Assembly (NCBI GenBank): GCA_038323575.1
Contig: JBBQHB010000068.1
Coordinates: 1 to 29,367, forward strand
DNA: 29,367 nucleotides
Direction of reading: 5' to 3'
DNA from: CAINVV01 sp038323575
GTDB lineage: Bacteria; Bacteroidota; Bacteroidia; Bacteroidales; Prolixibacteraceae
Shown in pieces: positions 14,023 to 20,994 of this stretch. The position numbers and the translations under genes are program-made. Under the pieces are notes generated by a model, which was not told the origin of the DNA, made no database searches, and saw only the letters and a program-made list of their open reading frames with translations. Positions within the stretch are counted from its first letter, which is position 1. Every line of letters begins with the position of its first letter.

Positions 14023-14475
14023 TCAGAGATTGATCTCTCTGAAGTCCGGAATCTCCTTCAGAAATTCATACGTTAGATTGGTTTTGTCAATATTACAGCA
14101 GAAGTGAGCCAATCCGTTGGTTACAATCAGGTAATCCACCTGAAATTCAAAGTTGTACCGTACGATCTGGTCAAAGACTTTTTGGGTGATCTTCACCTCC
14201 GGGGCTTTGCACTCAACCACCAGCAAGGGTTTGCCTGAAGTGGAGAAGACCACCACATCGGCCCGGAAATCCTGTTGGTTGAACCGGAGTGAGCGTTCAA
14301 GCGCCATCAAAGAAGCCGGAAAATGTTTTTCCTCAGCCAGGTATCGGACAAAATGCTGCCTTACCCACTCTTCCGGCGTAAGTTTGACCCATCTGCGACG
14401 GTAACTGTCAAAAATAAAGGACTTCCCTTCTTTTTGGGTCGTCCGGAAAGCGTAAACAGGCAGATTAAGTTGCAT
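14023..14475 (-). CDS. HsdR N-terminal-like PD-(D/E)XK protein
   Basis: A 150-residue protein resembling the HSDR_N_2 family, the nuclease-like N-terminal domain of type I restriction subunits, without helicase or other restriction genes nearby. The nuclease core is D73 in FRADVVVF and E88-x-K90 in LLVVECKAP, followed by the QIVRYNFEFQVDYLIVTNG segment. The free-standing form beside holA is common in Bacteroidota, so a housekeeping DNA role seems likelier than restriction; this is inference. It is divergent from amn-holA and ends four bases from a heptamer array. Confidence 0.78.
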   Translation of the reverse strand: MQLNLPVYAFRTTQKEGKSFIFDSYRRRWVKLTPEEWVRQHFVRYLAEEKHFPASLMALERSLRFNQQDFRADVVVFSTSGKPLLVVECKAPEVKITQKVFDQIVRYNFEFQVDYLIVTNGLAHFCCNIDKTNLTYEFLKEIPDFREINL

Positions 14476-14543
14476 ATTTATTGAAAATCTGTTTAAAACT
14501 AAATTTTTATTTCCAATTCAGCCAACATAATGCAAAAAGCAGG

Positions 14544-14551
14544 TAATTTTG
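14544..14551 (+). promoter_or_regulatory. -7 box of the amn-holA unit
   Basis: TAATTTTG fits TAnnTTTG, 36 bases before the start codon at 14588. No clear -33 TTG. Confidence 0.4.
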
Positions 14552-14587
14552 CAGAAAGAGCCCATGCATAACAATTAAGCTATTTTC

Positions 14588-15358
14588 ATGAAGACGAAAG
14601 AAGAAATTTGTAAGAACTGGTTACCACGATATACAGGAAGAGCCCTGGATCAATTTACCAAACATGTCCTACTGACCAATTTTCAGGGTTATGTCGAAAA
14701 TTTTGCCGAGAAGTTTGGAGTGCCTGTTGTCGGGGAAGGGAAAACAATGCCCAACGCCAGCGCCAACGGCATAACCATCATCAATTTCGGGATGGGCAGT
14801 CCAAACGCGGCAACCATCATGGACCTGCTGAGTGCCTCAATGCCGGATGCAGTATTGTTTTTGGGCAAATGCGGCGGACTGAAACGCAAGAGTGAACTGG
14901 GAAACCTGATCCTGCCCATTGCCGCCATCCGTAGCGACGGTACATCCAACGACTACCTTCCTCCTGAAGTCCCCGCCCTGCCGGCATTCAGCCTGCAGCG
15001 TGCAGTATCCTCCACCATCCGCGACATGGGTTTGGACTATTGGACCGGCACCGTTTTCACCACCAACAAGCGGGTTTGGGAGTATGACGAACGTTTCAAA
15101 AAATACCTTACCAAGACACGAGCCATGGCCATCGACATGGAAACCGCCACCATATTCACGGTGGGCTTTTGTAACTCAATACCAACAGGAGCGCTTCTTT
15201 TGGTCTCCGACCAGCCGATGATTTCGACAGGAGTTAAAACCCAGGAGAGCGACAAAGAGGTTACCCGTTTGTTTGTCGATACACACCTGGAAGTCGGCAT
15301 CAATGCCCTGATGGAAATTATCAACGACGGCAGGTCGGTCAAACACCTGAAATTCTGA
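14588..15358 (+). CDS. amn: AMP nucleosidase, short form
   Basis: Cleaves AMP to adenine and ribose 5-phosphate. The 256 residues cover only the catalytic nucleoside-phosphorylase-like fold, without the extra N-terminal domain of the E. coli enzyme, as is usual in this phylum. Visible signs are INFGMGSPNAATIMDLL (about 60-76), FLGKCGGL (about 91-98), the purine and ribose site around VFTTNKR (about 155-161), AIDMETATIF (about 181-190) and the late LLLVSDQP with the catalytic Asp. The gene is four bases before holA and probably heads an operon of four genes. Confidence 0.88.
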   Translation: MKTKEEICKNWLPRYTGRALDQFTKHVLLTNFQGYVENFAEKFGVPVVGEGKTMPNASANGITIINFGMGSPNAATIMDLLSASMPDAVLFLGKCGGLKRKSELGNLILPIAAIRSDGTSNDYLPPEVPALPAFSLQRAVSSTIRDMGLDYWTGTVFTTNKRVWEYDERFKKYLTKTRAMAIDMETATIFTVGFCNSIPTGALLLVSDQPMISTGVKTQESDKEVTRLFVDTHLEVGINALMEIINDGRSVKHLKF

Positions 15359-15362
15359 TTGA

Positions 15363-16367
15363 ATGGAGTACCAGAAGATTCTGACTGATTTAAAAAATGA
15401 AAAATACGGCACCGTCTATTTTTTGGAAGGCGAAGAACCCTATTACATCGACGTTGTAAGTGATTACATTCTTGAAAATGTGCTGACAGACAGTGAGAAA
15501 TCATTCAACCAGACATTGCTCTATGGAAAGGATATAACGCTGGACACCATCATGACCGCCGCCCGTCGTTACCCGATGATGGCAGAGCGTCAGGTTGTGG
15601 TAGTCAGGGAAGCACAGAATATCCGCGACATTGATGAACTTGCTTCCTACGTCGAAAAACCCGCACCCTCTACCCTGCTGGTTCTCTGTTACAAATACAA
15701 GACCATCGACAAGCGCAAGAAATTATACAAGGCCATCCAGAGAAACGCAGTCTACCTGGAATCCAAACCGCTTTACGAGAATCAGGTGCCAGGCTGGATC
15801 ACAGATTACCTGAAAACCCGGCAACTCGGTATCGAAGCCAAAGCTGTCCAGATGATTACTGATCATGTGGGAAACAATTTGCAGCGAATTGTGAACGAGC
15901 TGGACAAGGTGATTTTCGCCGCCATTCCGGGAACAAGCATCACAGTTGATGATGTGGAGAAAAATATCGGGATCAGCAAGGAGTACAATGTATTCGAATT
16001 TCAGAAAGCATTGAGCAGCAAAGACATATACAAGGCCAACAGGATAGTCAACTACTTCACCGAGAATGAGAAATCAAATTCGATACAAATGATTATCAGT
16101 GTATTGGTTTCCTATTTCAGAAGAATACTGACCTATCACACCCTGGCAAACAAGACCAACCCCGGTGAAGTCGCCAGAAATCTGGGGGTCAGTCCTTTTT
16201 TTGTGAATGATTACCTCAATGCCGGGAAAAATTACCCGCTGCAAAAAGCGATTTTGGTAATATCCCTGCTCCGGGAGTACGACCTTCGGTCGAAAGGCGC
16301 CAGGGGAGGTACAACCGATAACGGAGAACTTTTACGTGAATTAACATACAAAATATTACACCTCTGA
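15363..16367 (+). CDS. holA: DNA polymerase III delta subunit
   Basis: The clamp-loader subunit that opens the beta ring. The 334 residues have the HolA pattern: VYFLEGEEPYYIDVVSDYI (about 18-37), RRYPMMAERQVVVVREAQ (about 68-85), the LLVLCYKYKTIDKRKKLYK segment, the middle domain with GNNLQRIVNELDKV, and the C-terminal collar with VSYFRRILTYHTLANK. Length is normal. It lies between amn (4 bases) and the rhomboid gene (3 bases), so they are likely co-transcribed. Confidence 0.9.
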   Translation: MEYQKILTDLKNEKYGTVYFLEGEEPYYIDVVSDYILENVLTDSEKSFNQTLLYGKDITLDTIMTAARRYPMMAERQVVVVREAQNIRDIDELASYVEKPAPSTLLVLCYKYKTIDKRKKLYKAIQRNAVYLESKPLYENQVPGWITDYLKTRQLGIEAKAVQMITDHVGNNLQRIVNELDKVIFAAIPGTSITVDDVEKNIGISKEYNVFEFQKALSSKDIYKANRIVNYFTENEKSNSIQMIISVLVSYFRRILTYHTLANKTNPGEVARNLGVSPFFVNDYLNAGKNYPLQKAILVISLLREYDLRSKGARGGTTDNGELLRELTYKILHL

Positions 16368-16370
16368 CAC

Positions 16371-16997
16371 ATGGCATCTATTACAATAATGTTGGTTATT
16401 ATCATCTCCATGGTTTCCATCATGGCTTTCTCAAATAAAGAGGTGATCAGACAATTTCAGTTCAATGCTTTCCAGATCTACCACAAGAAACAGTATTACA
16501 GGATGGTAACCCATGCATTGGTGCATGCCAACTGGGAACACCTGCTCGTTAACATGATCGTTTTGTGGTCGTTCGGAACTGTAGTTGAACACTATTTTGA
16601 AATTAATTTCGGTGGAAATTCACGCTGGTATTACCTTGCACTTTTTATTGGCGCTGTGATTTTCTCAAGTTTGTGGTCACTGATCAAGGAACGGAACAAC
16701 GTTTACTACAACGCCGTCGGAGCATCCGGGGCAGTATCCGCAGTTCTTTTTGCCGCCATATTTTTCAATCCCTGGAATCCTATTTACTTCTTCGGCATTC
16801 TTCCGATACCCGGTATAATTTTCGGCGTCCTTTATCTTTATTACTCCTTCTACATGAGCCGGAAAAAACTCGACAATATTGGGCATGACGCCCACTTCCT
16901 GGGTGCTGTGATCGGATTTCTGACCCCAATGATTATTAACCCATCGCTCTTTTGGGATTTCATCAGTATGCTTTTTTCGCCATCCGGACAGTTTTAA
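16371..16997 (+). CDS. rhomboid family intramembrane serine protease
   Basis: A 208-residue membrane protein with about six helices. The catalytic pair is S119 in GASGAVSA and H175 in GHDAHFLGA. The HANWEHLLVNM motif (about 52-62) provides the oxyanion-side residues. Substrates are unknown. It starts three bases after holA and ends 12 bases before the aminotransferase-like gene. Confidence 0.88.
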   Translation: MASITIMLVIIISMVSIMAFSNKEVIRQFQFNAFQIYHKKQYYRMVTHALVHANWEHLLVNMIVLWSFGTVVEHYFEINFGGNSRWYYLALFIGAVIFSSLWSLIKERNNVYYNAVGASGAVSAVLFAAIFFNPWNPIYFFGILPIPGIIFGVLYLYYSFYMSRKKLDNIGHDAHFLGAVIGFLTPMIINPSLFWDFISMLFSPSGQF

Positions 16998-17009
16998 CAC
17001 CAGGATCAC

Positions 17010-17864
17010 ATGAAAGGAGGATATTTCTTATTCAACGGCCGGTTTTACAAAGAAAATGAATCCGTTTTTACCCTTGCTGACCTGCAACAATGCAGTGAGG
17101 GATTCAGTGAATTCTTCAGGGCAGAGAGCAATGAAGTCCTCTTTGCAGCGGCAGTGTCTGCCCACCTGATAGCAACGGCCGGCACAATCGGGATTGATCT
17201 GACAGGTTTGGTGGATCCTGAAGGAAAGTTGCTGAGGAAGGATGTTTCCCGTTTGCTGAACAAGAACAAACTCTACCTGGCTGCCAAAATTGACATTCAA
17301 ATTTATCAGTCTGACAACCAAATCAATATGCTCCTGAGCGCACAGGAAACAGAAAGGGGGTTTTATCCTATTCAAGAACCCGGATTACTCCTCTCTTTTT
17401 ACCTGGAACAACTAAAAGCTGTTCAACCGTTTTCAGCCTATTCCGCTTCATGTGGTTTTATCCGGCAGGCAGCAAGGCGCTGTGCGGAAGAATTAAACAA
17501 ACCAAATCTTGTTATACTGAACATGGAAGGATCTGCCTGCGAAACCATCGATGGTTCGTTTGCCTGCCTGGAGAACGAAAATGTTATCTTCCCTGCTAAA
17601 AGTTCAGGTGGTTACAGGTGCGCTATCCGGGAGCAGGTTATGCAGAGTGTGAAAGAAGCCGGTTTTGTTCCGCTGGAGAAAGAAAAAATCAGTCAGGATG
17701 ACCTGTTGCAAGCAGAAGAACTGTTTCTGTTCGATTCCTGTAACGGCATTCAAAAAGTCCTTGGCTTGGAGGACCGGCGCTACTTCAGTACAAAAACGCA
17801 CCTTATTGCAGAAAAATTCAGTGAGCTGGCCAGGAAAGACAGGGAAGAAAAGGATAAAGGATAA
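17010..17864 (+). CDS. class IV aminotransferase-like protein lacking the PLP lysine
   Basis: The 284-residue protein follows the class IV (PabC/BCAT) fold in outline: FNGRFYKENESVFTLADL at the start, FFRAESNEVLF, then NLVILNMEGSACETIDGSFACLEN, a FPAKSSGGYRCAIREQV phosphate-binding region, and LFLFDSCNGIQKVLGL near the end. In active relatives the PLP lysine comes in a short motif before the LIYVLAALYAKE helix. Here the matching stretch is FSAYSASCGF (141-150), with serine at the lysine place and no nearby lysine. E178 is kept. It may be non-catalytic or bind something else. Last gene of the amn-holA-rhomboid run. The stop and the KDKG tail fall within the AGGATAA array. Confidence 0.7.
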   Translation: MKGGYFLFNGRFYKENESVFTLADLQQCSEGFSEFFRAESNEVLFAAAVSAHLIATAGTIGIDLTGLVDPEGKLLRKDVSRLLNKNKLYLAAKIDIQIYQSDNQINMLLSAQETERGFYPIQEPGLLLSFYLEQLKAVQPFSAYSASCGFIRQAARRCAEELNKPNLVILNMEGSACETIDGSFACLENENVIFPAKSSGGYRCAIREQVMQSVKEAGFVPLEKEKISQDDLLQAEELFLFDSCNGIQKVLGLEDRRYFSTKTHLIAEKFSELARKDREEKDKG

Positions 17865-18171
17865 AGGATAAGGGATAAAGGATAAAGGATAAAGGATAAA
17901 GGATAAAGTGGCATTCCCGGTAGGCAAATTGAGAATATTTAGCCTAAAATTGAATTTCTCTAATCACGTCTGTTACCTCACCTAAAATAGAAAGAATCAT
18001 TTGAACTAATGAACATTTTCGGGAGCATTCATGTCAAAACATATCCCTAAAGAACATTCTATCAATAACATAAATGATCGGAGTCCCAACTTTATCCTTT
18101 ATCCTTTATCCTTTATCCTTTATCCTTTATCCTTTCCCTCCCAATCCTTTATCCTTTATCCTTTATCCTTA
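17851..18171. repeat. heptamer-bounded intergenic element, copy 2
   Basis: Left end: eight AGGATAA units, one of them GGGATAA (17851-17906). Core: about 180 bases (17909-18090). Right end: six TTTATCC units, a degenerate interruption, then three more (18091-18171). The core opens with TGGCATTCCC and closes with GAGTCCCAAC, like copy 1, and lacks about 60 middle bases that copy 1 has. It again sits between converging genes, and supplies the stop codon of the left one. Confidence 0.75.
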
Positions 18172-18174
18172 CTT

Positions 18175-18759
18175 TTAGTTGAGTTCCGGATTTTCAGGAA
18201 AATTCTGCCACAGCAAGGCATTGCCTCCGATTGTTTTGATGCTTTCGTTCCAGAAATTTTCGTCACTCGAGAGGATACTTTCGACGGTTGGCTCGGTAAC
18301 AACCCATGAATGGCCGGAAATTTCAGCCGCCAGCTGTCCGGCGCTCCAACCTGAGTAGCCCAGGAAGAAACGTACCTCCTCTTCATTTACCAAACCGGCA
18401 CGAATCAAGGAAGTCAGGTGGTCAAAATCTCCGCTCCAGTAAAGTTTCCCGCTGATTTGGAGGCTGTCAGGAATTTTTTCACCCAACGTATGCAGAAAAA
18501 AGAGTTTGTCGTTGCTGACGGGCCCTCCCAGAAAAGCATTGACCTCAAAATCGGGAAATCCTTTGAAAAGATCTTTAACCATCAGATCTGTGGGTTTATT
18601 GAGGATAAATCCAACATCACCATCCTCTGTGCATTGAACCAGAAGAACAGCAGAACGACTGAAATAGTCTCCCGGCAGAAAGGGTTCCGCAACGAGAACT
18701 CTCCCTATACTGGGCAACAGTTTGTTCTCAATTTTAAATATGTCCAGATCCAGTAGCAT
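18175..18759 (-). CDS. YqgE/AlgH family protein
   Basis: A 194-residue cytosolic protein of the UPF0301 family. The signature is LLPSIGRVLVAEPFLPGDYFSRSAVLLVQ at the start, GFILNKPTDLMVKDL, FLGGPVSNDKLFFLH, and RFFLGYSGWSAGQLAAEI near residue 140. The biochemical role is unknown. It follows the FtsB-like gene by eight bases on the same strand. Its end is four bases from the heptamer element. Confidence 0.88.
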   Translation of the reverse strand: MLLDLDIFKIENKLLPSIGRVLVAEPFLPGDYFSRSAVLLVQCTEDGDVGFILNKPTDLMVKDLFKGFPDFEVNAFLGGPVSNDKLFFLHTLGEKIPDSLQISGKLYWSGDFDHLTSLIRAGLVNEEEVRFFLGYSGWSAGQLAAEISGHSWVVTEPTVESILSSDENFWNESIKTIGGNALLWQNFPENPELN

Positions 18760-18767
18760 ATGACAAA

Positions 18768-19070
18768 TTATTTTTCAATGATAAGAAAAATATCTTCATC
18801 TTTCTTTTTCATCAGGAATTCTTCCCGCGCAAATTTTTCGAGATTTTTGGCATTGTCCTTCATCTCTTGAAGATGGATACTGTCGTTGTGGATTTTTTCG
18901 AGATACCTGGCCTTTTCCACCCGGTATGCTTTCAGTTTGTTCACATTTTTGCGCAGAAAAAAAATGTTGTTGTCATCAATAAACAACATCCAGACACTGA
19001 AAACCATGAATGCAACCAAATATTTGTTTGCAATGGTTCCGAAAAATTTCTTCGAGATCAGCGGCTTCAT
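18768..19070 (-). CDS. FtsB/DivIC-like septum protein
   Basis: A 100-residue single-pass inner-membrane protein of the septum formation initiator family. It has a membrane helix (about 14-32), a basic coiled coil (about 38-75, FLRKNVNKLKAYRVEKARYLEKI) and the short closing motif FAREEFLMKKKDEDIFLIIEK typical of FtsB/DivIC. It is expected to join FtsL and FtsQ at the division site. The frame opens at 19082, but a -7 box at 19093-19100 leaves almost no leader for that start, so ATG 19070 is preferred. Confidence 0.8.
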   Translation of the reverse strand: MKPLISKKFFGTIANKYLVAFMVFSVWMLFIDDNNIFFLRKNVNKLKAYRVEKARYLEKIHNDSIHLQEMKDNAKNLEKFAREEFLMKKKDEDIFLIIEK

Positions 19071-19092
19071 TTTGGCAGGCATATATTGAATG

Positions 19093-19124
19093 CAAAGTTA
19101 ATAAAACGAACTTGCAAGCAACAA
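19093..19124 (-). promoter_or_regulatory. promoter of the ftsB-like-yqgE unit
   Basis: The minus strand reads TAACTTTG at 19100-19093. TTG occurs 18 bases (19119-19121) and 21 bases (19122-19124) upstream, so the spacing suits the Bacteroidota consensus. Confidence 0.55.
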
Positions 19125-19193
19125 CTTGCTGTGCGAATATTGTTTTATTAAAGTTTGAAAATATGCGAGCCAAAAATTGAATTTTTCAGCAAA

Positions 19194-20828
19194 TTATTTA
19201 TCAGGCAGGAAATTAGGGTAACCAAAGTCTCTTGCAGGGACAAAGGTTTCCTTCACCGTCCGGATAGAAACCCAGCGCAGCATGTTAAAAACTGAACCTG
19301 CTTTGTCGTTGGTTCCCGATCCTCTGGCACCGCCAAAGGGCTGCTGACCGACAACAGCACCGGTGGGTTTGTCGTTGATGTAGAAATTTCCAGCGGCATT
19401 TGCCAGTCTCCTCGTCATATGATCAATTGAATAGCGGTCCTGCGAGAAAATAGCACCAGTCAGCGCATACAAGGAGGTTTCATCCAGCAGTGTCAGGGTT
19501 TGATCCAACTGATTATCCTCATAGACGTAAATCGTTACAACCGGTCCAAAAAGCTCTTCCTCCATGGTGATGTAATGCGGGTCTTTCGCCAGGATGACAG
19601 TGGGCTCGATAAAATAACCCTTCGATTTGTCACAATTTCCACCGTAGATTACCGCTGCTTCTTTAGCTGTACGTGCACGGTCAATGAATCCTTTTAGTTT
19701 ATCGAAAGCGGCTTCGTCGATGACGGCATTGACAAAATTGGTGAAATCCTCCGGTGGTCCCATCTTCATCCTGCGAAGCTGACCTTCGGCTTGCGACCAG
19801 GTCTCTTCCCAAATGGACCGCGGAATATATACACGGGATGCGGCCGAACATTTTTGCCCCTGGTACTCAAAAGAGCCGCGTACAATTGCGGTAGCCAGAG
19901 CGGTTGTATCAGCAGTCGGGTCTGCAAAAATAAAGTCCTTCCCTCCCGTTTCTCCCACAATACGCGGATAAGATTTGTACCTGGAGATATTGGCCCCGAT
20001 AGTCTTCCAGATATCCTGAAATACGCCGGTAGAACCGGTAAAATGGATGCCGGCAAAATCGGGATGGCTGAAAATCACATCTCCCGCCGCAGGTCCCGAG
20101 ACAAAAACCAGGTTGATGACACCGGCAGGCAAGCCGGCCTCCATCAGGATCTCCATGATCACACTGGCAGAATAGACGGCGGTTTTGGCGGGTTTCCATA
20201 CGGACACATTGCCAAGCATGACCGGTGCAACCGGAAGGTTTCCGGCTATTGAGGTGAAATTGAACGGTGTTAGCGCAAACACGAAGCCTTCCAGTGGCCG
20301 GAATTCATTGTAATTCCACATCCCGGGATTCGACTCAGGCTGCATGGAATAGATGTCAGTCATGCATTTAACGCCGAAACGGTAAAAATCGGCAAGTTCA
20401 CAGGCAGCATCTATCTCAGCCTGGTATGCATTTTTCGACTGCCCCAGCATCGTCGCGGCATTTAGCCTGGCTCTGTATGGACCGGCAATCAACTCGGCAG
20501 CTTTCAGAAAAATAGCAGCACGGTGCTGCCAGGGCGTAACGGCCCAGGCTGCTTTTGCCCTTAATGCGGCTTCTATCGCCAACTCCACGTGGGACTTGTC
20601 CCCCTGATGGTAGCTTCCCAACTTATGTGCCAAATCGTGCGGCGGGTGCATCTCCACTTTTTTACCGGATCTGACCTCTTTTCCGTCGATGATCATGGGC
20701 AAATCGGCCAAAGTAGTGCGGAGTTCATGCAGAACATTCTGTAAATCAGTTCTTTCGACTGATCCGGGTGCATAGCTTTTTACAGGCTCATTTTTTGGTA
20801 CTGGTACATGGTAGAATCCGGTTGACAT
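19194..20828 (-). CDS. pruA: L-glutamate gamma-semialdehyde dehydrogenase
   Basis: Oxidises glutamate semialdehyde (pyrroline-5-carboxylate) to glutamate with NAD, the second step of proline breakdown. The 544-residue aldehyde dehydrogenase has HFTGSTGVF for the cofactor, the general base in GETGGKDF, and the nucleophilic cysteine in GQKCSAASR, then EEELFGPVVTIYVY and the C-terminal FGGARGSGTNDKAG characteristic of the P5C dehydrogenase branch. The length and the stand-alone form without a proline dehydrogenase domain are usual for this phylum. A perfect inverted repeat at the presumed transcription start suggests repressor control. Confidence 0.94.
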   Translation of the reverse strand: MSTGFYHVPVPKNEPVKSYAPGSVERTDLQNVLHELRTTLADLPMIIDGKEVRSGKKVEMHPPHDLAHKLGSYHQGDKSHVELAIEAALRAKAAWAVTPWQHRAAIFLKAAELIAGPYRARLNAATMLGQSKNAYQAEIDAACELADFYRFGVKCMTDIYSMQPESNPGMWNYNEFRPLEGFVFALTPFNFTSIAGNLPVAPVMLGNVSVWKPAKTAVYSASVIMEILMEAGLPAGVINLVFVSGPAAGDVIFSHPDFAGIHFTGSTGVFQDIWKTIGANISRYKSYPRIVGETGGKDFIFADPTADTTALATAIVRGSFEYQGQKCSAASRVYIPRSIWEETWSQAEGQLRRMKMGPPEDFTNFVNAVIDEAAFDKLKGFIDRARTAKEAAVIYGGNCDKSKGYFIEPTVILAKDPHYITMEEELFGPVVTIYVYEDNQLDQTLTLLDETSLYALTGAIFSQDRYSIDHMTRRLANAAGNFYINDKPTGAVVGQQPFGGARGSGTNDKAGSVFNMLRWVSIRTVKETFVPARDFGYPNFLPDK

Positions 20829-20865
20829 ATTGCTGATTTTTTGTATTATTGCATTAGATTGAACT

Positions 20866-20885
20866 GATCAATATCATTATTGATC
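20866..20885 (-). promoter_or_regulatory. inverted repeat at the pruA start, candidate operator
   Basis: GATCAATA, TCAT, TATTGATC: eight perfect pairs. It lies immediately downstream of the pruA -7 box on the minus strand, so it covers the expected transcription start, a classic repressor position. It could also form a leader hairpin. Confidence 0.45.
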
Positions 20886-20888
20886 TTA

Positions 20889-20896
20889 CAAATTTA
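20889..20896 (-). promoter_or_regulatory. -7 box of pruA
   Basis: The minus strand reads TAAATTTG, fitting TAnnTTTG, with a leader of about 55 bases to the pruA start codon. Confidence 0.45.
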
Positions 20897-20955
20897 TGAG
20901 ATCTCTGCCTTATAATTGCTAATAAATGTCACCTTTACTAAATTGAGGCAGTATT

Positions 20956-20988
20956 TATATTTGTCAAACATCATCAAGTATACGTTTG
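20956..20988 (+). promoter_or_regulatory. promoter region of the histidine kinase
   Basis: Two perfect -7 boxes: TATATTTG at 20956-20963 and TACGTTTG at 20981-20988. The TTTG of the first lies 17 bases before the second, so it could serve as its -33 element. The second would give an almost leaderless transcript for the ATG at 20995. Confidence 0.4.
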
Positions 20989-20994
20989 GATTAA

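Noticed and set aside
13830..14033. 67-codon open frame with FILYPLS repeats
   Set aside because: The heptapeptide repeat is the translation of the TTTATCC array, which has no stops in this direction. No promoter or ribosome site and no homology. Kept only as a weak observation on the conserved core.
14023..14475. Type I restriction system
   Set aside because: Only a 150-residue HsdR_N-like domain is present, without helicase, HsdM or HsdS. The setting beside holA suggests a stand-alone housekeeping gene.
18031..18309. 92-codon open frame from the second element into the yqgE region
   Set aside because: It runs through the heptamer array and then antisense to yqgE, which is a clear family member on the other strand.
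19791..20252. 153-codon plus-strand frame inside pruA
   Set aside because: Antisense to a complete aldehyde dehydrogenase with catalytic motifs; the frame is a codon-bias shadow.
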